Position numbers and translations under genes: made by a program. The notes beneath the pieces are model-generated. The model had not been told where the DNA came from, made no database searches, and saw only the letters and a program-made list of their open reading frames with translations. DNA of 13,167 bases from an uncultured Chloroflexota bacterium (GTDB lineage Bacteria; Chloroflexota; Limnocylindria; Limnocylindrales; Limnocylindraceae): NCBI GenBank assembly GCA_903851225.1, contig CAINNT010000034.1, positions 1-13,167 of the forward strand, in the 5' to 3' direction. Position 1 is the stretch's first letter; each line of letters begins with the position of its first letter. Below, piece after piece: positions 6,586 to 12,012 of the stretch.

Positions 6586-7530
6586 CTACGCCTTCGGCTT
6601 CAGGACGAGCGAGACGCTGTTGATGCACCAGCGCTGATCGGTGGGGACGTCGTAGCCTTCGCCTTCGAAGACGTGGCCCATGTGCGAGCCGCACTTGGCG
6701 CAGCGAACCTCTGTGCGGATGCGCGGCGCGAGCGAGCGATCTTCGATCAACTCGACGGCATCCGCCGACGGTGGCGCAAAGAACGACGGCCAGCCGCAAC
6801 CGGAGAGGAACTTGGTCTCGCTGCGGAAGAGTTCGTTGCCGCACGCCTTGCACTCGTACACGCCAACGGTCTCCGTGTCCGTGTACTCGCCAACGAACGG
6901 CTGCTCCGTTGCGGCGCGGCGCAGCACCTCGAACGAGAGTTCATCAACGCGCGATCGAAGTTCGTCTTCATTAATGACCACCGGGTACTGCCCGCTTACC
7001 ACGATCTCCGGGGCGAGCTCCGAAGGGAAGCGCACCCCTGTGTTGGCATGGCAGTCGTAGCCCTTTGGATTCTTCTCCAGGTAGCGTTGGTGATACTCCT
7101 CGGCGAGCCAGAACTCGTGACCTTCGGCAGAGGTGATCTGCGTCGTGATCGGGCCATGCCCCTCCGCCGCAATCGCCGCTCCATAGAGTGCCGCGGTGGA
7201 CTCCGCCGCCTCGCGCTGCGAATCCCCCACGTAGTAGATGGCGCTGCGGTACTGCGTCCCCACGTCGTTCCCCTGCCGATTCAGCGTGGTGGGATCGTGC
7301 ATCTCCCAGAAGAGCTCGAGCAGCTTCCTATATGACGTAGCAGCCGTATCGAACCGCACGCGCACCATTTCTGCATGCCCGGTGTTCCCCGTGCAGACGT
7401 CCTCATAGGTAGGCGATGCCTTGGTGCCGCCCATGTAACCCACGGCAGTCTCTACCACTCCCGGCGCCTGCCAAAAGCGTCGCTCAGCCCCCCAGAAACA
7501 CCCCGTCGCGAAGTAGGCAGTCTCAATCAT
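6586..7530 (-). CDS. msrAB: Bifunctional peptide methionine sulfoxide reductase MsrA-MsrB
   Basis: A 314-residue fusion that repairs both S- and R-forms of oxidised methionine in proteins. The MsrA half (about 1-170) has the catalytic loop A-T-G-C-F-W-G with Cys11, Y-M-G-G, G-H-A-E-M-V, and a likely resolving Cys160 in G-Y-D-C-H-A-N-T-G. After a linker the MsrB half (about 190-314) shows the zinc pairs C-K-A-C (227/230) and C-A-K-C (277/280), the G-C-G-W-P-S-F loop with Cys245, and the catalytic Cys302 in R-W-C-I-N-S-V-S-L. No signal peptide is seen, so it is cytosolic. The MsrA-then-MsrB order is common in bacteria. ATG 7530 begins MIETAYFATGCFWG, so no room remains for an earlier start. It is the first gene of the msrAB-ychF-VOC unit, whose promoter should lie within 7531-7712. 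Confidence 0.97.
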   Translation of the reverse strand: MIETAYFATGCFWGAERRFWQAPGVVETAVGYMGGTKASPTYEDVCTGNTGHAEMVRVRFDTAATSYRKLLELFWEMHDPTTLNRQGNDVGTQYRSAIYYVGDSQREAAESTAALYGAAIAAEGHGPITTQITSAEGHEFWLAEEYHQRYLEKNPKGYDCHANTGVRFPSELAPEIVVSGQYPVVINEDELRSRVDELSFEVLRRAATEQPFVGEYTDTETVGVYECKACGNELFRSETKFLSGCGWPSFFAPPSADAVELIEDRSLAPRIRTEVRCAKCGSHMGHVFEGEGYDVPTDQRWCINSVSLVLKPKA

Positions 7531-7563
7531 TGGTGCATCGTGCCATATCCCCTCGTGAACGCC

Positions 7564-7575
7564 TCGCCTACGGCT
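7564..7575 (+). repeat. Left copy of a possible short direct repeat flanking the nuclease-helicase gene
   Basis: TCGCCTACGGCT here matches TCGCCTACCGCT at 9651-9662 in 11 of 12 positions, in the same orientation. The pair brackets the low-GC gene. It was found by eye after choosing where to look, so chance is a real alternative. Confidence 0.25.
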
Positions 7576-7706
7576 GTCAGGCGGTCTTGAAGTGACTTGA
7601 GCCCACAGGAATGATCCTCCTTAAGGGGTGGTTACGGTTCAGACGAGCTCTCGCGTCGCTTGCGGCTAAAGCCGAGATTACGTCACTAAGCTGACACAGC
7701 CAGCAC

Positions 7707-7712
7707 TACGAT
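7707..7712 (+). promoter_or_regulatory. Candidate -10 box of the nuclease-helicase gene
   Basis: TACGAT ends directly before ATG 7713 and 6 nt before the second ATG at 7719. A transcript from this box would begin at about 7719, giving a leaderless message starting MYLYQG. No Shine-Dalgarno sequence precedes either ATG, and no good -35 was seen. Confidence 0.35.
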
Positions 7713-9602
7713 ATGAGCATGTACTTATATCAAGGCGCTGTTCGTGAATTTGTCCGAGACGCTCAGCTTAATCGTCTAGCTGACAAGATCAGCACGGCCT
7801 TTGCCGATGAGATGCACTACCTGCCAGGGAAGAGTGAGGTCAACTCCTGGCGAAACTCACTTCAGCAGATGTCTAATGTGTTTGCGCTCGCAAACCTTGA
7901 AGAGCAAGGCGTTATCGTTGAATTGCAATTACCCCTAACATCGAAACGACTTGATGTCCTTGTCGCAGGTCGATCGGAACACGAGCGGCCTAATGCAGTA
8001 ATCATTGAGTTGAAACAGTGGAGCCATGTGGATGCAAGCTCGCTAACTGACCATGTCGCCGTTTCCTTTGGGGGGCATGGCCCAAAAGATACGCTGCACC
8101 CAAGCGCACAAGTATATCGCTATGAAATGTTTCTCAGGGATATGAGTGAAGTATTCTCGAGCGGTCAGGTAAAACTGTCATCACTCGCATTTCTCCATAA
8201 TCTTGATCGCGCGTCAGCAAGTGCAGCGCCCCTCTACGAGAAGAAGTTCACGGAACTTGTTGGCCACGCTCCCATATATGCAAAGGATCAAATTGAAGAG
8301 CTTTCACAGAGACTCGAGGACACCGTTGGAGCTGGTGGGGGCGAGGACATTGTTGAGAAGATTACGACATCACAGTTTCGTCCAAGCAAGAAGCTACTTG
8401 ATCATGTTTCTGGCGTCATTGCAAATGAGCCTGCATTCACGCTACTTGACGAGCAGGTCACGGCGTTCACTGCAGTTTATGACGAACTAAAGAAGCAAAA
8501 GTCTGACAAGAATGGGGCGACTTTTATCATCAATGGCGGTCCAGGTACGGGCAAGAGCCTGATTGCGCTGCAACTTCTTGCTGCCGCTGCTGCGGATGGT
8601 AAGACGGTTGCGCACGCAACTGGATCAAAGGCTTTTACCGAAGGGCTACGTAAACGAGTGGGCCCAAGAGCGGCAACGCTCATGAAATACTTCAATTCAT
8701 TCATGAATGTCCAGGAGCCATTTGACCTGCTTGTAGCTGATGAGGCACATCGCATTAGGGAGACGAGTGCCAATCGCTTCACACCCGCATCTCAACGAGG
8801 TGGTTCCCAGATCGAGGAATTGCTAGATGCGGCAAACATAACGGCGTTCTTTATTGATGACCGACAAGTAGTGAGGCCGGGTGAAATAGGTAGTTCAAGC
8901 ATCATCCGTGAGGCAAGCAAGCGCCGCGGTCGTGCGGTTAAGGAATATGATCTCGCCGCTCAGTTTCGTTGCGGTGGTTCAGATACCTATGTACGCTGGG
9001 TTGACCAACTTCTTGGCGTTCGCACTGACACCAAAGAAACCTTTGACGCCAGAGAGGCTGGGTTTGATTTCAAAATTGTTGAATCCCCAGAAGAGCTAGA
9101 GCGCGTAGTGCACGGTGCGATCCTCGAAGGGGAGTCTTCACGGCTTGTTGCTGGATTCTGCTGGGAATGGAGTGATCCGCTCAGTGACGGGACACTCGTC
9201 AACGATGTAGTTGTTGGAGCGTGGCAGCGGCCATGGAACGCTAGGCCCGATGTTGGGCGCTTGGCTCCAGGGATTCCGTCTTCAAACGCCTGGGCAATTG
9301 ACCCTAATGGGGTTGGGCAGGTTGGTTGCGTCTACACAGCGCAGGGATTTGAGTTCGATCGCGTAGGGGTTATTTGGGGCGATGACCTTGTGTGGCGCAA
9401 AGGATTCGGCTGGGTAGCGCAAGCTGATCATTCTCATGACAAAGTTGTGAAGCGCGCTGACAAGAAAGACCCTGATTACTATCGGCAACTAATTGCCCAG
9501 ACCTACCGCGTATTACTAACCCGTGGGATGCTTGGCTGTGCCGTATTCTTTACCGATCAAGAAACGAAAGATCATGTTCAATCGCTAATTCTCAATCCTT
9601 AG
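7713..9602 (+). CDS. PD-(D/E)XK nuclease fused to Schlafen-group-3 (DUF2075) helicase; candidate defence protein
   Basis: A 629-residue two-domain protein. The N-terminal part (about 40-140) has the restriction-like nuclease core: Asp81 in R-L-D-V-L-V-A-G, Glu99-x-Lys101 in I-I-E-L-K-Q-W, and a Q133-x-x-x-Y137 motif as in RecB/Cas4-type nucleases. From about 270 comes the SLFN-g3/DUF2075 helicase-like ATPase: Walker A G-G-P-G-T-G-K-S (275-282), Walker B L-L-V-A-D-E-A-H-R (339-347), F-F-I-D-D-R-Q (379-385), A-A-Q-F-R-C (415-420), C-V-Y-T-A-Q-G-F-E-F-D (539-549) and T-Y-R-V-L-L-T-R-G-M (597-606). All key residues are intact, so both activities are plausible on DNA or RNA. Two sampled lines are 48% and 52% G+C, against about 53-75% in sampled neighbouring lines, which suggests recent acquisition. 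It stands alone, convergent to 9655 and divergent from msrAB. The biological role is inferred (anti-phage or DNA repair). The start is ATG 7713, or 7719 if leaderless. Confidence 0.88.
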   Translation: MSMYLYQGAVREFVRDAQLNRLADKISTAFADEMHYLPGKSEVNSWRNSLQQMSNVFALANLEEQGVIVELQLPLTSKRLDVLVAGRSEHERPNAVIIELKQWSHVDASSLTDHVAVSFGGHGPKDTLHPSAQVYRYEMFLRDMSEVFSSGQVKLSSLAFLHNLDRASASAAPLYEKKFTELVGHAPIYAKDQIEELSQRLEDTVGAGGGEDIVEKITTSQFRPSKKLLDHVSGVIANEPAFTLLDEQVTAFTAVYDELKKQKSDKNGATFIINGGPGTGKSLIALQLLAAAAADGKTVAHATGSKAFTEGLRKRVGPRAATLMKYFNSFMNVQEPFDLLVADEAHRIRETSANRFTPASQRGGSQIEELLDAANITAFFIDDRQVVRPGEIGSSSIIREASKRRGRAVKEYDLAAQFRCGGSDTYVRWVDQLLGVRTDTKETFDAREAGFDFKIVESPEELERVVHGAILEGESSRLVAGFCWEWSDPLSDGTLVNDVVVGAWQRPWNARPDVGRLAPGIPSSNAWAIDPNGVGQVGCVYTAQGFEFDRVGVIWGDDLVWRKGFGWVAQADHSHDKVVKRADKKDPDYYRQLIAQTYRVLLTRGMLGCAVFFTDQETKDHVQSLILNP

Positions 9603-9650
9603 TCTCAGCGCCGTCCAGCAGCTGCAACAGTGAACCTGATCTTCATTACT

Positions 9651-9662
9651 TCGCCTACCGCT
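9651..9662 (+). repeat. Right copy of a possible short direct repeat flanking the nuclease-helicase gene
   Basis: TCGCCTACCGCT differs at one position from 7564-7575. It overlaps the stop codon (9655-9657) of the convergent small membrane protein gene. If real, it could be a target duplication or recombination scar of the insertion. Confidence 0.25.
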
Positions 9663-9933
9663 TCCTCGCAACCCGTGTCGGCTTCAGGCCAGCAGGGACT
9701 CGCTTTCTTGTGCGTGGTGCGGCGGGTGGGGTAGCGTTTCGAGCGCGGATCAGGTGGTAGAGGTAGATGATCGCCCGAACAATCAGGTTGCTAATCGAAA
9801 AGATCAGTTGGGCGGCGAATAGGGTGAGTGCCCAGATGAGCTTGAAGATCGCGAGGGTGGCCCAGAAGAGGGCGGCAACCAGGATCCCGATCCAGCCGAA
9901 CAGCGCTCCGAAGATGGCCCCGATCCACAGCAT
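9655..9933 (-). CDS. Small membrane protein with glycine zipper and basic tail, unknown function
   Basis: A 92-residue protein of no recognised family. Residues 1-62 are almost entirely hydrophobic, enough for two or three membrane helices (about 2-24, 33-52 and perhaps 53-62), broken by Lys31 and Arg53. The first helix holds a G5-x-x-x-G9-x-x-x-G13 glycine zipper, a helix-packing and oligomerisation pattern. Residues 63-92 form a Pro/Arg/Lys-rich, strongly basic tail, presumably cytosolic and possibly binding lipid head groups or nucleic acid. ATG 9933 has no Shine-Dalgarno site, but GACAAT lies 6 nt upstream, as for a leaderless mRNA. It runs convergently to the nuclease-helicase gene, 52 bp apart, and divergently from the DUF805 gene. 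The strongly non-random hydrophobicity supports a real gene. Confidence 0.65.
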   Translation of the reverse strand: MLWIGAIFGALFGWIGILVAALFWATLAIFKLIWALTLFAAQLIFSISNLIVRAIIYLYHLIRARNATPPAAPRTRKRVPAGLKPTRVARKR

Positions 9934-9939
9934 GCGCTC

Positions 9940-9945
9940 ATTGTC
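9940..9945 (-). promoter_or_regulatory. Candidate -10 box of the small membrane protein gene
   Basis: GACAAT on the minus strand, 6 nt before ATG 9933. It matches the A2, A5 and T6 positions of a bacterial -10 box at the spacing that gives a leaderless transcript. No -35 is evident. Confidence 0.3.
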
Positions 9946-9989
9946 ACGCGTGGGGGTGCCAGCAGGGTGGCACGGGCGCGGCGTGGGAG

Positions 9990-9995
9990 TACGAT
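9990..9995 (+). promoter_or_regulatory. Candidate -10 box of the DUF805 gene
   Basis: TACGAT lies 44 nt before ATG 10040, within the 106-bp divergent region shared with the small membrane protein gene. The resulting leader would be about 38 nt and would include the Shine-Dalgarno site at 10029-10033. No clear -35 was seen. Confidence 0.25.
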
Positions 9996-10028
9996 TGATG
10001 CGAGTGCGGCGGCACTGCCGCTACTAGT

Positions 10029-10033
10029 GGAGG
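10029..10033 (+). promoter_or_regulatory. Ribosome binding site of the DUF805 gene
   Basis: GGAGG, followed by TG, 6 nt before ATG 10040. This strong site decides the start and contrasts with the leaderless-looking starts elsewhere in the window. Confidence 0.7.
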
Positions 10034-10039
10034 TGTCAG

Positions 10040-10396
10040 ATGGAGTTCACGCAGTCGGTCAAGCGCAACATGACCACGGGGGCGTATGCACAGATCTCGG
10101 GACGGGCAAGCCGGTCGGAGTACTGGTGGTTCGTCCTCTTCACGCTCATTGCGAGCACGGCGGCAGGGGTGCTTGACGTGCTCTTCCCTGGCGACCTGCT
10201 GCAGTCACTCTTCGGGATCGCCACGTTCATTCCGGGGATTGCGCTCGGGATTCGGCGCATGCATGACATTGGGAAGAGCGGCTGGTGGCTGCTGATCGGC
10301 TTGATCCCCGTGATTGGATGGATCGTGTTGATCGTCTGGCTCGCCACCAAGAGCGACGCCGGTGCGAATAAGTGGGGCGAGACGGTACGCGCTTAG
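10040..10396 (+). CDS. DUF805 domain membrane protein
   Basis: A 118-residue integral membrane protein of the DUF805 family (E. coli YhaH/YhaI type), whose function is not known. The family signature is clear: G-R-A-S-R-S-E-Y-W-W-F at 21-31, then two hydrophobic segments, the R-R-M-H-D-I-G-K-S-G-W-W motif (72-83), a third hydrophobic stretch L-L-I-G-L-I-P-V-I-G-W-I, and the terminal G-A-N-K-W-G-E that matches the usual G-x-N-x-(F/W/Y)-G ending. Length is typical. A GGAGG site 6 nt upstream fixes the ATG. The gene ends 4 bp from the end of the convergent cotH-like gene; both TAG stops lie inside a 10-bp palindrome, TAGCGCGCTA (10394-10403). Confidence 0.93.
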   Translation: MEFTQSVKRNMTTGAYAQISGRASRSEYWWFVLFTLIASTAAGVLDVLFPGDLLQSLFGIATFIPGIALGIRRMHDIGKSGWWLLIGLIPVIGWIVLIVWLATKSDAGANKWGETVRA

Positions 10397-10400
10397 CGCG

Positions 10401-11831
10401 CTAGCGGACGGAGAGGCTCCGGCTCACCGAGGGGGATTGCAGCAAGTCGGAGAGGCTGCGCACGCGCACCGTGTAGCTGCCGGCGGGAAGGCCGGTCAAC
10501 GTGAGTGACGTGGTCGAAGCGGCTGTTGTCGTGCGTGTCCATGCGCCAGTGCCGGTGCGGTACTCCACGGCGTACCCGGTGATCGGCACGGCGAGTGACG
10601 GGCGTCGCCACGAGACGCGGATCTCTCCTGGGCGGCTGCGTGAGGTCGACGCGCTGAGGCTGCTCGGGATGCGCGGGAGTTCGGCGACCCATGCGCGATG
10701 TTCGTCGTCGCGAGTAGCAATGAATGCCTTGATGCCGGCAACGCCGCCCGACTCTGCCGCCACAACGCGGTAGACCGTGTCCGCACGGCGATCGAGTCGC
10801 CATCCGTTCCACTTTGATTCGGTAAACGCGAGTGCGTCGACGTACATCCCGCCGCAGATTGGATCAGCGACGCAGCCGTTGAAGAGGTGATGGTCGCCAG
10901 AGTCGTTATAGCGATCTGACCACTGGAAGGCCTGGTCGGTCCCCCACGGCATCATCGTGAACCGCCCGCCGCCATCTGCATGCAGGTAGTAGTTGTTGGT
11001 GATGTGCTGCGAGTAGCCGTCCCAGTGCCCGAGGAACCACTCTGCGGCCCACATCTTCGTCATCTGATCAAGATCTGCGATTGGATGCATACGCGCGTAC
11101 CACCCGTCGCTACCGTCGCGTGCAGTGTCCAGCAGGTTCTGCAGGTCGGTGCGCACATCCTCGCTCCCTTCGTCCACCTCGTAGTGTCCCGAGAAGGCGT
11201 CGCCCACGTCGCCCCACCAGCTGCCGTACGAGCCTTCATAAAGGTGTTGGGTTCCGGTAAACCATCGCGGCAGCGCCACGCTGTCCAACGTCTCCACGTT
11301 GAGGAAGATGCCGCGATACGTTCCGTTGATCGTCACCTGCGCGTACCCGGTACGCGGCGCGGCGACGCCGAGCGCGCGGAAGGCCTCGTACGAGAGCACT
11401 TCGCTCACCATGCTCCCGTCCTGCACCATGTTGTTGAGCGTCAGCTTCTTCAGGCCGTCAGGGCGGGAGCCCGACGGGAACTTGAGCTTCAGTCCCGCTT
11501 TCTCGCCACTCGGAAGGCAACGGAACGAGCCGTACTGCCCCTTCACCTTGAGCGTGATCGCCCAAGGGCCGAAGCTCTTTGCTGCACCGCGACGCGGCGT
11601 GTACGTCATGGAGAAGGTGGCGGGGACGTAGGGTCGCTCCGCAGCCATATCGCAGGAGATCTGATCCATAGAGGAGTCGGGAATGGTGAGGTTGACCTGA
11701 ACCATGACCGACGGGTCGAACATCCACTTGGCGTCGTCTACGGCGCGCGTCGGCGCCGGCGCTGCGAAGGTGAGGGTGGTCGCAACGAGGGTTGCGAAGA
11801 GCGCGCGGACGCGCACGCCGAGCAGGGTCAC
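10401..11831 (-). CDS. Secreted CotH kinase-family protein with C-terminal fibronectin type III domain
   Basis: A 476-residue protein. The first 30 residues form a Sec signal peptide: Arg-containing start, hydrophobic L-F-A-T-L-V-A-T-T-L-T-F, and likely cleavage after T-R-A. The CotH domain (about 45-345) shows G-L-K-L-K-F (113-118), L-K-K-L-T-L-N-N-M (128-136), S-Y-E-A-F-R-A-L-G-V (147-156), N-G-T-Y-R-G-I-F-L-N-V-E (169-180), H-W-D-G-Y with Asp271, T-N-N-Y-Y-L with Asn280, and P-W-G-T-D-Q-A-F with Asp299. These are the likely kinase-type catalytic and metal positions. A fibronectin-III domain (about 388-476) follows, ending S-Y-T-V-R-V-R-S-L. CotH of Bacillus phosphorylates spore-coat proteins; here an extracellular substrate or carbohydrate-anchored role is only a guess. 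The GTG start at 11831 lies 7 nt after the 43-residue gene, whose end supplies GAAGAAG. Likely co-transcribed with it. Confidence 0.9.
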   Translation of the reverse strand: MTLLGVRVRALFATLVATTLTFAAPAPTRAVDDAKWMFDPSVMVQVNLTIPDSSMDQISCDMAAERPYVPATFSMTYTPRRGAAKSFGPWAITLKVKGQYGSFRCLPSGEKAGLKLKFPSGSRPDGLKKLTLNNMVQDGSMVSEVLSYEAFRALGVAAPRTGYAQVTINGTYRGIFLNVETLDSVALPRWFTGTQHLYEGSYGSWWGDVGDAFSGHYEVDEGSEDVRTDLQNLLDTARDGSDGWYARMHPIADLDQMTKMWAAEWFLGHWDGYSQHITNNYYLHADGGGRFTMMPWGTDQAFQWSDRYNDSGDHHLFNGCVADPICGGMYVDALAFTESKWNGWRLDRRADTVYRVVAAESGGVAGIKAFIATRDDEHRAWVAELPRIPSSLSASTSRSRPGEIRVSWRRPSLAVPITGYAVEYRTGTGAWTRTTTAASTTSLTLTGLPAGSYTVRVRSLSDLLQSPSVSRSLSVR

Positions 11832-11838
11832 TTGCGCG

Positions 11839-11970
11839 CTACTTCTTCTCTTCGCGCGGGCAGGTGCAGCGCTGTGGTGCTGGGACGTCTTTCAGGGCGT
11901 CCTCAATGTGTTCGCCGCAGCCCTCCCAGGTTGGCTTCTTGCAGGTGTCGCAGGTGACCTTCTTGCACAT
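11839..11970 (-). CDS. 43-residue Cys-rich small protein, probable zinc-binding
   Basis: An ORF too short for usual cut-offs. It begins MCKKVTCDTCKKPTWEGCG and ends R-C-T-C-P-R-E-E-K-K. Its six cysteines (2, 7, 10, 18, 35, 37) include C-x-x-C and C-x-C pairs, as in a small zinc ribbon or knuckle. Similar tiny proteins with a V-T-C-x-x-C-x-K-x-T-W-x-G-C-G-x-H core are, to my recollection, widespread in bacteria without an assigned function. Evidence that it is real: a strong AGAAGGAG site 7 nt before ATG 11970, conserved-looking residues throughout, and snug placement between the MFS gene (42 bp upstream) and cotH (7 bp downstream) on the same strand. Role unknown; metal binding is inferred from the cysteines. 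Confidence 0.82.
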   Translation of the reverse strand: MCKKVTCDTCKKPTWEGCGEHIEDALKDVPAPQRCTCPREEKK

Positions 11971-11977
11971 GTGATCG

Positions 11978-11985
11978 CTCCTTCT
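11978..11985 (-). promoter_or_regulatory. Ribosome binding site of the 43-residue gene
   Basis: AGAAGGAG on the minus strand, 7 nt before ATG 11970. It is the strongest Shine-Dalgarno match on this strand in the window and the best support for the small gene. Confidence 0.75.
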
Positions 11986-12012
11986 GGCTGTTGTCCGCTT
12001 GTTTTGCCTGCG

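Larger units (their letters stand above)
7531..7712. other. Intergenic region between msrAB and the nuclease-helicase gene
   Basis: 182 bp separating two divergent genes; no ORF or RNA gene was recognised. It contains an 8-bp palindrome CCTTAAGG (7619-7626) and a short hairpin, CGGC-taaa-GCCG (7663-7674), with one more possible T-A pair. Either could be an operator or a structured leader. Base composition falls from the msrAB side toward the helicase gene, so the edge of the foreign segment probably lies here. A weak 12-bp match to sequence just past the helicase gene is described separately. Confidence 0.4.

Noticed and set aside
6505..7335. Plus-strand open frame of 276 codons opposite msrAB
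   Set aside because: Antisense to both catalytic domains of MsrAB; no motif or ribosome binding site.
7590..7690. Possible tRNA or structured RNA in the msrAB-helicase spacer
   Set aside because: Short palindromes are present, but no cloverleaf, T-loop or acceptor pairing could be formed by eye.
8203..8490. Plus-strand 95-codon frame inside the nuclease-helicase gene
   Set aside because: An out-of-frame shadow within a continuous, motif-complete coding sequence; no ribosome binding site.
9603..9654. Intrinsic terminator between the convergent helicase and small membrane protein genes
   Set aside because: Only an 8-nt palindrome, GCAGCTGC, without a loop or T-run was found.
10980..11957. 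Plus-strand open frame of 325 codons opposite the cotH-like gene
   Set aside because: It lies antisense to a protein with a signal peptide and clear CotH motifs. Its product is Arg/Val/His-rich with no recognisable motif, typical of shadow frames in GC-rich DNA.
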